Below, piece by piece: positions 9,823-20,229 of a DNA stretch of 64,000 nucleotides. The translations under genes and the position numbers were made by a program. The stretch lies in the NCBI GenBank assembly GCA_009829735.1, contig CM020619.1:6154083-6218082 (forward strand), given 5' to 3'. How positions within the stretch are numbered: position 1 is the first letter of the stretch; each line of letters starts with the position of its first letter. Origin of the DNA: Pyropia yezoensis. Its lineage: Eukaryota > Rhodophyta > Bangiophyceae > Bangiales > Bangiaceae. The notes under the pieces are model-generated. The model did not search any database and was not told the origin of the DNA. It was given only the letters and a program-made list of their open reading frames with translations.

Positions 9823-10731
9823 ATGAAGCGGGTTGCTTCACACTCACCGACCCATGGGAGAGTGAAGGTCCTGACCCGACCTCGAGGGGTGAGGCCTAGA
9901 GACAAGGCCCCTCCTCAGAAGTACGACCCGAGTCGGATTGTGTCAGTCCTGGTAGGGAGTATCTATCAGGTCGCAGCTCGACTCTGGCTGCAGGATGGAT
10001 ATGAGTTTACCTCTCGTGTCATAGTCGACACCGGCTCTGCTGCCTCTCTCATCAGGCAAGGCTTATTGCCAGAGGAGACGGACGTGAGCCCCGCCGACTC
10101 ACCCGAGTGGCGTATGTTTGATGTCAATGGGGGACTCCTCCCCATTGTTGGGTCTATTGCATTGACTGTTTGCATTGGGTTCTACCAGACGCAGGTGAAC
10201 TTTGGAGTAGTCCCCAATATGTCAGTCCCCGTACTCCTGGGAACTGACTATCTGGACCTCCATGTCCCGGCCGTCTGTGGACCGGAAGGGATAATCCGAA
10301 TGCGTAATGGAGAGACTGTCCCCATATTGCGTAAGGGGAGGACTGCTTCCCCGACGACTCATCAACCAAAAGAAAACACTCCCCAGGGTGGAGGCTCGAA
10401 GACCCATGTACGAGTATGTAAGGGTACGGTAGTCCCGCCCCGATCAAGGACCGTTGTGCGAGTATGCACACGGTTTCGAGGGAACGGACTCGTTTCCCCT
10501 GTGGATCGAGTCTATTACACTCACCAAGTGCAAGTTGCATGGGGCCCCATGACCTGTGGGGATGACCAAACCTGGTGGGTGGAGGTCCTCAACAAGTCGG
10601 AGGAACCTCGACGACTCCCTGGAGGCATGAAGATCGCGTCGATCTCTACCTTTGAGGGGAATGTCGTTGCTGTGACTCAACAGCAATGGAAGGATATTGG
10701 GATGGCAGACACTGCCGACCAATCGAGTTAA
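9823..10731 (+). pseudogene. pol: element A pol, protease segment
   Basis: The frame is open upstream to about the gag stop; the first ATG is 9823. It encodes a retropepsin domain: VIVDTGSAASLI holds the catalytic Asp in the D-T/S-G motif, followed by LLPIVGSIALTV and PVLLGTDYLDLHVP (the ILG-like flap partner). It should cleave the gag-pol precursor. The frame ends at TAA 10729-10731, but the same frame continues past this stop into reverse transcriptase without a frameshift. In element B no stop is present at the corresponding place, so I treat this TAA as a disabling mutation. Confidence 0.85.
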
Positions 10732-11580
10732 TCGACGGCTAAGTCGCCGACGGTACATCGGGAGAAAATCCCGGAGTGCTTACATGGACGACTGGATGAG
10801 TTAATCCAGAAGCATCACAAGTTGTGGAATGGTGACCTTGGACTCATGAAGGCCACCGAACACAGAATCGTGTTGAAGCCAGGGGCTAGGCCAGTTCGCC
10901 TGAGTCCCTACCGTATGGGACCAGACTCACGGGAACTCACCCGAGAGCAGGTCCAATGGATGCAAGACATGGGCGTCATTGAGCCTTGCTCAAGTGAGTG
11001 GGCCAGCCCCATAGTCTTGGTGCCCAAGTCAGACGGCACGATGCGGTTCTGCATCGACTATCGTAAGCTAAACGAGCGGACGGTAAGGGATAGTTACCCC
11101 TTACCCCGTATGGACGATTGCCTCGACTCACTCGGTGAGGCACAGTACTTTTCCACGTTGGACTGCAACGCGGGGTACTGGCAGATACCCATCCACAAGG
11201 AGGACAGACACTTGACCACCTTCACGAGTCACTGTGGAGCTTATCAGTGTACACGGCTCCCTTTCGGGCTTTGCAATGCACCTGCGACTTTCCAGCGTGC
11301 TATTGACTTGATACTTGCCGGAGTCAAGTGGCAGATCGCCCTGGTGTATCTGGACGATATCATTGTGTTCTCCGGGACTGCCGAAGAACACCTGTCCCAC
11401 TTGGACAGAGTGTTTACCCTGTTGGGTGAAGCAGGAGTAACACTCAAACCTGCGAAGTGTCACCTCTTTAGTAATGAGGTGGAGTACCTCGGCCATATAG
11501 TCCGGCCAGGTCGCATTTTGGTCAATGAGAAGAACCTCATGGCCATCCGTCGGGCGAAGTTCCCCCAGACGCAGACATAA
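10732..11580 (+). pseudogene. pol: element A pol, reverse transcriptase segment
   Basis: In the same frame as the protease segment. The RT fingers and palm motifs are clear: SEWASPIVLVPKSDG, MRFCIDYRKLNERTV, the first catalytic Asp in FSTLDCNAGYWQI, RLPFGLCNAPATFQR, and the catalytic YLDD box at 11347-11358 in LVYLDDIIVFSG. Thumb/connection text follows (HLFSNEVEYLGHIVRPG). It copies element RNA into DNA. It stops at TAA 11578-11580, just before LRSFLGMCNVYRRF. Element B reads QMRSFLGMCNVYRRF here with a sense codon at the stop position, so the TAA is a nonsense change within an otherwise continuous domain. Confidence 0.9.
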
Positions 11581-12369
11581 CTCAGGAGCTTCCTGGGTAT
11601 GTGTAACGTATACAGACGCTTTGTGGCGAACTATGCCAAAGTGTCCGCACCGTTGAACCACTTGGTAAGTTCCAAGATGCCCAAGCTCTTGGATGCTCCC
11701 AAACCCCCGGAGCAAGAAGCGTTTGATAGGTTGCGAGAGCTCCTCTGCAACCCACCGGTGTTAGCGATCCCCAGACCCGGGGCTCGCTACATCGTTGATG
11801 TGGACGCAAGTTACGACCAACTCGGTTGTTGCTTACTCCAACAACAGCCTTCGGGGGAGTATTTACCCGTTGGGTATTTCAGTAAGGGACTCTCACCCGC
11901 CCAGAAGAACTATTCTGTGACGGAGGTGGAGGGTCTTGGCGTAGTATGGGCAGTCTCCATGCTACGGCCATACATCGAAGGAAGGAAGTTCCTCATTCGA
12001 TGTGACCACAAGGCTCTGAAGTGGATACTCGCCACTACAGCCTGTACGAATAACCGACTCAATCGATGGCGACTCTGCCTCGCTGAGTTCGATTATGACG
12101 TTGAGTATCGGCCAGGCTCGAAGCATGCGGTTGTGGACGCGTTGTCTCGCATACCGACGGCTGGGAAAGACACTTCCCCTATCCCTGAGGAACTCCCTCA
12201 TGTGGCAGTGACCACTCGCTCCGGAACTGTCCTCGACCCGAGGATGCCTGGCATGGCCAAGTTTTTACCCGTGTCTTTGGGTGAGTTTATCCAGGCACAG
12301 GAGACCGACAAACTTTGTCGACGACTCAGGAAGGAGTCGACCGAGCTCAACCGACTCGGTTCTTCCTGA
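11581..12369 (+). pseudogene. pol: element A pol, connection and RNase H segment
   Basis: This continues the RT frame after the TAA at 11578. Connection motif FLGMCNVYRRF is followed by an RNase H domain with YIVDVDASYDQLGCCLLQQQ (first catalytic Asp), VTEVEGLGVVWAV (catalytic Glu), FLIRCDHKAL (catalytic Asp) and HAVVDALSR at the end. It degrades the RNA strand of the hybrid. The frame is lost around 12320-12369, where the last residues run to a TGA while the continuing integrase lies in the next frame. Confidence 0.88.
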
Positions 12370-13811
12370 ATGACAACGGCATACTCTGCCGCATGGGGTA
12401 TACCCAGGGGGATAAACAAGTCGTCGTCCCCAAGGTGTTACGTAAGGGCATCCTCCAACGGGAGCACTCCTCACCGTTGGGTGGACACCCAGGGTCTACG
12501 AGGATGTATCAGACCCTACGCAAGAAGTACTATTGGCCATCACTCGTGGCTGATGTGTACGGGTATGTAGCCGCATGCGCGACTTGCGCAAAGAATAGAC
12601 TCATGGAGTCCCGGCAGACTTCTTCCAGGAGACTCTTTCCTGCAACAGAGCCGTTTGCAGCGATAGCAGTGGACTTACTCGGTCCACTACCACGAACACC
12701 AGAGGGATATGAGTACCTTCTGGTGATGTGTGATCGCTTTTCTAAGCTCACACGGGTGTCCCCACTCAAGGATATCACAGCCGTGGACGTTCTGAGTGAG
12801 TTACTCGACGTCTGGGTTGCCAGTTATGGCATCCCCGACTCTATCCTTTCGGATAACGGACCACAGTTTGCGTCCGTCCTGTATCAGGGAGTCATGAAGA
12901 TGTTGGGGGTGCAGACGAACTTCGCAACCCCTTACCACCCCCAGACTAATGGGCAGGTGGAACGATTCAACAGGACTCTAGTGCGCCAGTTGCGTCACTA
13001 TATCCATGACCATGTAGTCACATGGGCTCGTTATGCGTCACTACTCGTGACAGCATACAACTCCCAGGTACACAGTAGTACGGGAGATTCACCGTTTGCC
13101 TTCGTCTGCCCCCGACGACTTCCGTCAGTAGCTGTGGAGCGTCTCACCCAGTCTGAGGGTGAGACTTCGACTCAAACACCGAGTCAGGCGAAAGCCTCTC
13201 TACTCCAGAAACTGGAGGAGATGATACCCCTTTTCCAGGCTACTATGGAGAAGGCCCAAACTCGTTACAAGAGGTACTTCGATGTCCGAGTCAGACATCG
13301 TCGCGATCCGCTCCGAGTTGGAGATTGGACTTATGTCAACTCCCACGACAATAAGGGAGGGAAATTGGTCTTCAAAACTCTGGGACCACATCACATCCTT
13401 AAGACGGATGGACGGCGGGTAACCATCGAGAGTGATGATGGTATCCGGACGATAAATGGGAATCACGCGACTCGCGCACCCGAACCCCCAGAGGGAGATC
13501 CCGCTTGGGAAAGGGCCTTGCAAGCATGGAAAGTCCCATCCTTGCCGACCTCCTCCAATAAACCGTTGGAGGCGGTGTTCGACAAGTTTGTCGGACACGG
13601 ATACGATGAGTCGGGGCGACTCATGCTCCGAGTCAGGTGGTTCGGGTATGGACCAACTTTCGACACATGGGAGTTTGTAGAGGACCTACCAGTAGAGAAG
13701 GTCCGTAGATACTGCCAGGCTGCGGGCATATCTATACGCCGACGTAGCCCTCGTACGTCGGGGAATGAAGCCCATGCTCCAAGCCAGAGCAGAGCGGCAA
13801 GCCAACCATGA
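12315..13811 (+). pseudogene. pol: element A pol, integrase with chromodomain-like C-terminus
   Basis: The reading frame differs by one from the RNase H segment, so an indel lies between. The zinc-binding HHCC part reads REHSSPLGGHPG then CATCAKNR. The catalytic core has D in AVDLLGPLP, D in SDNGPQF and E in NGQVERFNRTL, the DDE triad that inserts element cDNA. After the GPY/F-like region (KTLGPHHILKTDGR) the C-terminus carries LMLRVRWFGYGPTFDTWEF, a chromodomain-like V-x-W-x-GY...TWE pattern that could direct integration to particular chromatin. It ends at TGA 13811. Confidence 0.9.
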
Positions 13812-13935
13812 GTACAAACACATACCATGGTTCTTCAAAGATTCTCTACTAACAAAGCCGACTATGGCACAATACAAAACGAGAAGAACACACACCGCTC
13901 TTCTCACAAAAGAACAAGTCGTTCAAACGCTGACT

Positions 13936-15852
13936 CTAGCGTTCCATACGCCCACCCCCACTACTATAGGGACCGCCCGACCATGAACCCTCAGGGTCGT
14001 AGGCCGGTAGCGGAGGGGCGTAACCCACTCGGGGGGGCCCCGGAGTGGAAGCACTGGGAGGGCCCCGCCGACTCGCGGACCCATTCCCGTCGTAAGAAAG
14101 ACGTCCGGAGGTACTCCCTCCGTGACGCGGAAGCTGCTGCTGAGTCGACAGCAGCCGTTGGACAAACTCGTGTCCAACCGCGAGGCGAGTGACCTCAGCT
14201 GCCAATGACTGTCGCGCCGTGGCTGAGTCGCCCGACGCGAGGAAGTGACTGACACGCCGGGTGACCCAAGCCAGCGTGTCAAGGGAGGCCACGAGTGAGG
14301 CCTCCACAGTGGCGTCATACATGATGGCTCCCAAGTTGGGAATCATCCCACCGACGCCGCGGGCGATCGGCATTGGTACCGGAGTTCGGACCCGTAGCGA
14401 ACCCAACGCCACGTCGGGGAAGGGCTCGAGGAACTGGAAGGGTGAAGCCTGAGTCGGCTCCACACCCCCCGAGGTCGGAGTCGCGACCCGCGGGGAAGAC
14501 GTCGGCACAGCTCGCCCGCGGCTTCGAGGGGCTCCTCGATGAGCACCACGACGAGTCGTCGCCGATGACGTCGCCCACCCAGAGCCAGGGGGCGACGTAG
14601 AGGGAGTAACCCCCTCCGCGTAGGGAAGGGAAGGGTCCCCCAACCCCTCACGCAGGAGCAGCTGCCCCTGCACCAGAGTATGGGTGACATGGACGACCTC
14701 CTGGGGTGGCTCACTCTCCAACCCCGGCTCCGAACGCTTGTTGCGGCGGAGGAAGGGGTCCAACTGCACCCAATCGAGTCGATTGTGCAGGGCGACCATG
14801 CCCTGGGGGAGGATCGGAGCCAGGTCCCCCGCCCCCCAGGCTAACCAGTGGTAACCAAGGGATTGCATACCACCCACCAGAGTCGGTGGGAGGTGCCACA
14901 GGTAACCCCGATGGACTACAACGGAGTACCAGCCCCTCGCCACCACGACCACCCAGTGCGTGGCGAGGTAGGCAAAGACCCGGTTACCCCCCGAGCTGGA
15001 GCGTAACGAAGAGCCAAAGTAGGCTACGACTAGGGGGATCCGAGCCGGAAACCCACAAGGTACCTCCACCTCCTCCCACCACCCCGGTAGAAGAGGGTAC
15101 TGGTGTTCACGCTCCTCCAGGGGTACGTGGGTGAACTCCACCCGCGACCCGTGGATGAGGTAACCCGAGGAGCTCCGGAGCCGGAACTCCTCTCGCACCA
15201 CGCCGTGTTGGGCGTGGGCGTCCTCTCCTCCCAGGTAGGGACGAGGGAGGGCACACCACTCGGTAGACACCACCGCACAGGTGTCGTCGATCTCCACATC
15301 GCCTGACCCCATGGCGAGGGAAGTTGACAACGCCTGGACTTCAGGCGCGTCCGCCAGACAGAGTAGTGCTGGTAGGTCGCATACCACCCCATCAGGTAGA
15401 GTCACCTGGTTGGGGTAGCGACGAGTCCGGCGGTACCATACGTCGGTCCGCCGAGGCTCAGGGATGACCATGTTGGTCTCCTTGAGGATGCAGTCGGGAA
15501 GCTCCCCGACTGACTTGGGAGACGCCCAGGCTCGGGGCTCCGGACGAGGACGAGGCTGCGGCGGGAGTAGCAACCGCGGCGCCGGAAGGCGGGGGATAGG
15601 AGTCTCATCCCCCTCCGCCACCGGGTTGGAAGGCCCAGCCCCCGGTGGGACCACAGCGGAAGGGGCAGTTGAGGGTGTCGGGGCGGGGACGGCCGAGGCG
15701 GCCGCCTCCGACCCTCGCCCGGGACGAGTCGTCTCCATGGCCGACCCCCGGCTGAGAGACTCCTCAGTCCCGAGGGCCTCCCCTCCCGCCCGTCGCTTGT
15801 CTGACAGAGACGTCGGAGACGGGGACAAAGGCCGACTCGGCTCACCCGCCAT
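13936..15852 (-). CDS. element A antisense ORF between pol and 3' LTR, conserved protein of unknown function
   Basis: A minus-strand frame of 638 codons (start ATG 15852-15850, MAGEPSRPLSPSP) lies tail to tail with pol, 124 bp apart. The frame is open further upstream to 16473, but that extension runs through a tandem repeat. Element B has an ORF of 647 codons at the same place with collinear similarity: WYRRTRRYPNQVTLPDG / WDRLREKYPHRVGFPAG, WWEEVEVPCGFPARIP / WWPQVEVLYGFPALLP, YLWHLPPTLVGGMQ / MLWHLPLRLIQGLE and LLLREGLGDPSLPYAEGV / VVLREGLGIGDYPYAPGV. No catalytic or membrane motif is visible. Plant Tat-lineage retrotransposons also carry antisense ORFs here, but I see no sequence link. 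Confidence 0.75.
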   Translation of the reverse strand: MAGEPSRPLSPSPTSLSDKRRAGGEALGTEESLSRGSAMETTRPGRGSEAAASAVPAPTPSTAPSAVVPPGAGPSNPVAEGDETPIPRLPAPRLLLPPQPRPRPEPRAWASPKSVGELPDCILKETNMVIPEPRRTDVWYRRTRRYPNQVTLPDGVVCDLPALLCLADAPEVQALSTSLAMGSGDVEIDDTCAVVSTEWCALPRPYLGGEDAHAQHGVVREEFRLRSSSGYLIHGSRVEFTHVPLEEREHQYPLLPGWWEEVEVPCGFPARIPLVVAYFGSSLRSSSGGNRVFAYLATHWVVVVARGWYSVVVHRGYLWHLPPTLVGGMQSLGYHWLAWGAGDLAPILPQGMVALHNRLDWVQLDPFLRRNKRSEPGLESEPPQEVVHVTHTLVQGQLLLREGLGDPSLPYAEGVTPSTSPPGSGWATSSATTRRGAHRGAPRSRGRAVPTSSPRVATPTSGGVEPTQASPFQFLEPFPDVALGSLRVRTPVPMPIARGVGGMIPNLGAIMYDATVEASLVASLDTLAWVTRRVSHFLASGDSATARQSLAAEVTRLAVGHEFVQRLLSTQQQLPRHGGSTSGRLSYDGNGSASRRGPPSASTPGPPRVGYAPPLPAYDPEGSWSGGPYSSGGGRMER

Positions 15853-15954
15853 CTTGAATACCCTTGACCAACTCGATGAGGTTGAGCACGGGGGGGGATA
15901 CGACCCGCTCCCCCTCCTTGACCGCCACCAGGTTAACTCAACCTGGGCCTTGAA

Positions 15955-16300
15955 CAACAGGGGGGGGACACGACCCACACCCCCCAGCGACAACGACGAA
16001 GCCCGACACAAGGGGCAGCGCGGGGAAAACACAACCCCGCCGACGAAGAGCAAAGGGGGGGGACACGACCCGCACCCCCACCGACAGCGACGACGCCCAA
16101 CACAAGAGCAGGGCGGGGAAGACACAACCCCGCCGACGAAGACGACAAGGGGGGGGGACACGACCCACGCCCCCCCCAACAAAGACAAACGGGGACGACA
16201 CAACCCCGCCAACGAGGACACAGGGGGGGGACACAACCCACGCCCCCACCGACAACGAAGACACCCGACACAGGGGCGGAAGGGGGAAGACACCACCCCA
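15955..16300. repeat. GC-rich tandem repeat inside element A, 3' internal region
   Basis: Imperfect units of about 95 bp carry a G7 run followed by GACACGACCC and a C-rich part, and then a CACAACCCCGCC half-unit. The G7-GACACGACCC-type starts fall near 15961, 16056, 16150 and 16226, so the last interval is shorter. It lies upstream of the antisense ORF and could influence its expression. Confidence 0.7.
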
Positions 16301-17014
16301 ACCAACGACACCAACCGCGCGGCGGGAAGGGACAGACCCGCCGACGCGAGGGAGCAGCGGCGGGAAGACACACACCCGCCCGCACACACGAGGGGGAGAG
16401 AAGACCCCACACCGGCGGTCGAGTACCACCGCCGGCGTCCGAGTGCAACACCCCCAACTCGGGGTGCGCACACCCCTCAACCCTGACTAGAAGGGGGGGG
16501 AAACGAGTGAGAAATACCCCGCAGAGAGCCAGCTGGGGGTGGATCGAGCTCTAAGGGGGAACACAACCCGAACCCCCCGAGAGTAACCGTACCCCGACTG
16601 AAGGGGCAGGTGCAGGTCGACGCCCCGAGTGAGAACGTCGACACCCTACTCCTCCAGTTGAGGAGCGGGGGGGGTATGTGGCGGAGGTACGGCAACACCC
16701 AGGAGGGGGCGTCTGCACACGGGAGTCCACCTGTGGAGCACCCTGACCAGGTGGGGGACGACTCTCCCCCACACCTGTTTCGCGTGGAGGGGGCTCCTCT
16801 ACCCAGTGTCAGGGTAGAGAGCGCACCTCACGGGGAGGGACTGTCTCTCCCGGAGAGCCTCGCCGGACGCGAGTGCAACCCCGGCGTAACCCTGGTGCAC
16901 GCTAGACGCCAGCGATGCACCGTACTTTGCATCCCGACTCGAGGATTGCACCCTCCTCTCCCGGTCACTGCGACTCGCAGCTGACTGGACGTCCACCGGG
17001 ACGGCTAGACTTTT

Positions 17015-17027
17015 GAGACGGGGGAAA
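17015..17027 (+). other. element A polypurine tract
   Basis: GAGACGGGGGAAA directly precedes the 3' LTR start TGTGGG. It is all purine except one C, as expected for the plus-strand primer. Confidence 0.8.
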
Positions 17028-17568
17028 TGTGGGAGATTGGGCCGGAATTCGGTACCAATACTTTGGAGATTCGGGTCAAGTAGACTCGACCGGAAGTCGA
17101 AATTCACCCGACACACGATGGTGAGACTTTTGACTACTGGACGGAAATTCGACTAGGACTTCCGACATACTAGAGCAGGGTAATGCTGCTGGTGTTTGTC
17201 TCTTGGGATTTTTGCACGGGAGCCAGACGGATTTCTACGATTTGAGTGCTTTGCGTGTGGCATGATCTGATTGGTTTGTTTGAGTGTTCATTTTCTGAGT
17301 GTTTTGAGGGGGTTGCGTGAGCGTGTGAGGAGGGTTGATAAGGAGGGACAGCAAGGCGGGGAGAGCCCACCTTGGCTGGCCAAGCAAGTAAACACCGTCT
17401 GGCTCCGACACATCTTGTTCGTGCCTTGGTGAGTGGACCCGCTCACCACACGCAAGTCGCGTGTTCGGCGGTCTGGACGTGCTTGCTTCCGGTGTCCCAA
17501 GTTGGGATATCGGCAGTTCTCCCTCTTCCTTCCCTAACTCGGGGTCGGTGGTTGGGAGTACCGCTACA
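17028..17568 (+). repeat. element A 3' LTR
   Basis: The 541-bp partner of 7163-7703, ending CCGCTACA. It is followed at once by the CCGCC duplication (17569-17573). Confidence 0.95.
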
Positions 17569-18239
17569 CCGCCCCCTCCTCCAGCCAACGGCGGCGGAAG
17601 TGGGCGAGAGGAGCGATCCAAGGCGCGGGATGGTTCCCCTTGCTTTTCAGAGCGGGGGGAGGTGGGTGCGTCGCCACCGCCTCTGCCGCCCCGTCCGGCC
17701 GCGTGGGGGTGGTATCAAAAAAGCGGCGCCCGCTTATCGACCTCCGCAAAGCCCCCACCGGGCGCATCCTCTTTCCCGACGTCCCACACTGTCACATCGA
17801 TGGCTTCCGCAGCGCTCCCACGGCAAGAAAGTCACCTGGAGCGGCAAAAGCGACCGCCGCGGCAAGAGGTGTCGACAGACTGTGTTGCAGGCAACAGAGT
17901 CTCACGAGGACCATCTTCGCAACTGCTAACCGTAGCACGTCACCCAGACGTCACTGCTTTGTTTGCATCAACCATGCAGGTTGGGAAATCTTGAAGGTAG
18001 ACGTACCCATTTAGCCATCGAACTTTCTTTTGTGCATCCGTTGCCACCAGGTCGTTGCTCCGATCCACCCCCGCCAAACGTTTTCCCTCCTTTGCCCCTT
18101 CCTACCGACGTGATTTTGTCGACAGTGGCGTGCTTCCCCGTCTCCCTGTACGCTGCCCGCGCGGTCAGTCCCTCCCCTCCTCCGCGGGCGCCCCCTTTTC
18201 CACGCCGCGCCCCCCCGCCAGCTGGCCATGCTCCCTCCC

Positions 18240-19095
18240 TCCCGACTGGCCCCGTGGCCGCCCTCCTCACCGCCGACGCCACCACGACCCCCGCAGCCGC
18301 CGCGGCGCTGCGAACGGACCTGCTGTCGCCGTTCCCCCCGTCCCCTTTTTCTGGCACCGCCGGCCGGCGTCCCGTTGGCGTCGTCTACGCGCGGCTCCCC
18401 GCATCCGTCTCGGCCGCCCGCCTGCGAGAGCGGCTCTTTTACCCCGCCGTTTCCGCCAGCGGCTGGCGGCCGCCCGGCGTGTGGGCGGCGTGCCTGCCGC
18501 CCTCCTTTGGCCGCCCCTAAAGCTGGAGGAGGCCCACACGACCTCCGCGGGGGTTGTCGCATTTTTGAAAAGGCCCCCCGCCGCGGGCGCGCTGCTGTGG
18601 GCCTTTGCGGCGCTGCAGCTGCGCGCGCTCGCCGCGCCGCCCCTGGTGAGACTGCGCGCGCCACCGGGCGGGGATGTTCCTGCATCAGAGTGCCGTCAAA
18701 CCGGCAACGGGGCTACGTACGGGGCGGTGCCGGGCGGCAGAGGCGACGGCTACGGCGCAGCGGCGGTAGCCGCGGCGGCAGCGGCGACGGTGGCGGCGGC
18801 ACAGCCGTCGGTCGACGGCCGGCTGCCGCTCATGCTCTTCTCTCACGGCCTTGCGGGCTCGGTTTGTGGCGACACGGCAGTGTGTACCGCGCTCGACGCC
18901 GCCGGCGACGGCGAGCTGGCGGTGGCGGCGGAGCACGCGGAAGGCTCGGCGTTTGCGACGCAGGTGACGGCCGCGGACGGGTGGTGGGTGGCCATCCCCT
19001 TTACTTCCTTTGACGCCGCCGCCGCGGCAGCCGCCGCGGGCGGCCACGCGGACGAGCGCGCCTACCGGGCGGCGCAGGTGGAACAGCGCGCTCAC
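18240..19095 (+). pseudogene. PAF-acetylhydrolase-like lipase, frameshifted and truncated
   Basis: The downstream frame (18520-19095) contains LPLMLFSHGLAGSVCGDTAV, then VAAEHAEGSAFATQV and WWVAIPF. This matches the platelet-activating-factor acetylhydrolase II pattern PL-I-FSHGLG...AA-EHRD-SA, an alpha/beta hydrolase that removes short acyl chains from phospholipids. The nucleophile GxSxG and the Asp and His lie further downstream in the family and are absent. The N-terminal part (VVYARLPASVSAARLRERLF, then YPA) is in another frame that stops at 18520. The similarity ends at AYRAAQVEQR near 19090, where transposon sequence begins. It was probably broken by that insertion. Confidence 0.6.
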
Positions 19096-19558
19096 ACTAG
19101 TGAATAGTCGCGACAGGAAGTAGCCCGAGCTGGATGTCCGTCTACAAGATTGTTTCATAGCCTTATATTGACTCGACCACCGCCGCATTCCAATTACCAC
19201 GGAGACGCTGCAAGAGGCGGCAAGCGTCATTGCAGCTGACTTCTCCATAACCGGCTTCGCGGCAAGCCACAGGTTTGTGCGCGGGTTTTTGAAGCGTTGC
19301 AATATTTGCAACGTGGCCACGCACGGGCAGGCTGAATCGGTGAACCTTGCCGCCGCCGCTGCAGCCATAGCCAACATCAGAAATCGCCTGGAGAGCTACA
19401 CTCCCGACCGCATCTACGATATGGATGAGACAGGGCTCCTGTACCTCTGCCTTCCTTCCCGCTCTTACATTTCTCGCCGGGGCCGCACTCGCGCCCGCGG
19501 CACCCAAGCAATGCGGTTGATGGACCGGGCGACACATGCTGCCGGAACCTCGTCGTGA
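19095..19558 (+). mobile_element. truncated pogo/Tigger-like transposase fragment
   Basis: The translation gives PELDVRLQD, then RRIPITTETLQEAASVIAAD, FVRGFLKRCNICNVATHGQA and RIYDMDETGLLYLCLPSRSY. It aligns closely with residues about 155-290 of the near-intact pogo transposase at 47136. An in-frame TGA interrupts it near 19170. It includes the CENP-B-type HTH and the first catalytic Asp (DMDETG), but the rest of the DDE core is missing. It abuts a broken hydrolase on the left and another transposase fragment, on the opposite strand, on the right. Confidence 0.8.
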
Positions 19559-19740
19559 CGCTCCGGCCAATCCGCTATCTCTGCCTTGCGGGCCTTGCAA
19601 TTAACTGGACGGGTTGCCTCATTTTGTACGAGGTGATAAGGAGCCCGGTCGATGACCAGCACCCCATCGCGTATCTTGGGCAGGAAGGTCTCCTCATGCC
19701 ACTGTAGCCACGACTTGGACGTCATTTTGGAGTGGTAGTC
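19543..19740 (-). pseudogene. DDE_3 (Tc1/mariner-IS630-like) transposase fragment
   Basis: On the minus strand the translation contains DYHSKMTSKSWLQWHEETFL, then VLVIDRAPYHLVQNEATRP and KARKAEIADWPERHD. This matches the DDE_3 pattern DYH-x-x-M...FxxWxxxxLLP...VMDNAPYH...KxxIxxWL. The Asp of IDRAPYH is the second catalytic residue, with R in place of the usual N. The frame is open from 20226, but its first 150 residues are low-complexity and not diagnostic. The first and third catalytic residues are not visible. Confidence 0.6.
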
Positions 19741-20229
19741 ACCAAAGCCCTCGGTCACAAAGGTGTCCATGCTGGCCGGGGCGCCCTCTTTTCGCCCCCC
19801 CCCTGCGCTGGCCCCAGCCCTGCCACCGGCCACATCAGGCTCGTCCGCCGTGCGCACAGCCGCGACTGATGCGTCACCATCCCCCCCCCCTCCCCCCCTC
19901 CCGACACTGGCGGTGCTCCTGCAGTCCCCGTCGCCGTCTACACCTAGAGTGGGTGTCTCCAAGTACTCGAGAGATTTTTCCAGCGTGGGGAGTGTGCAGG
20001 CATGATACTGAGCGTATATAGCCTCACGCACACGCACCAGCTCGTCGGCAGGCACCCGCTGGGGGACGTCGCGCCGCTCAGGAGTGCCATCAGGTGGCAG
20101 TGCAGGGAGGATCACGGGAGGGAAAAACGCGTACAACAGGTAAGAAAATAGCCCACCGAGGCTCGGCCTGGGGCGCCACCAGCAGGGGGCTGGATCGCGG
20201 AGTCGGTTTTGGCCATAGGGATCCAAGAG

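Larger units (their letters stand above)
7163..17568 (+). mobile_element. complete Ty3/gypsy chromovirus-like LTR retrotransposon (element A), 10,406 bp
   Basis: Two 541-bp LTRs (7163-7703 and 17028-17568) are flanked by the CCGCC duplication. Between them lie a PBS, gag with a CCHC knuckle, protease, reverse transcriptase, RNase H and integrase in the Ty3 order, a chromodomain-like C-terminus, a long antisense ORF and a polypurine tract. The LTRs differ at three positions by eye (CTACGC/CTACGA, GGGTTG/GGGTCG, TACTGC/TACCGC), so insertion was recent. pol is broken by two TAA codons and one frameshift, so the copy should not be autonomous unless recoding occurs. Confidence 0.95.

Noticed and set aside
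15853..16473. N-terminal extension of the element A antisense ORF upstream of ATG 15852
   Set aside because: It is encoded by a tandem repeat, is low-complexity, and has no counterpart in element B. The shorter start gives matching lengths in both elements.
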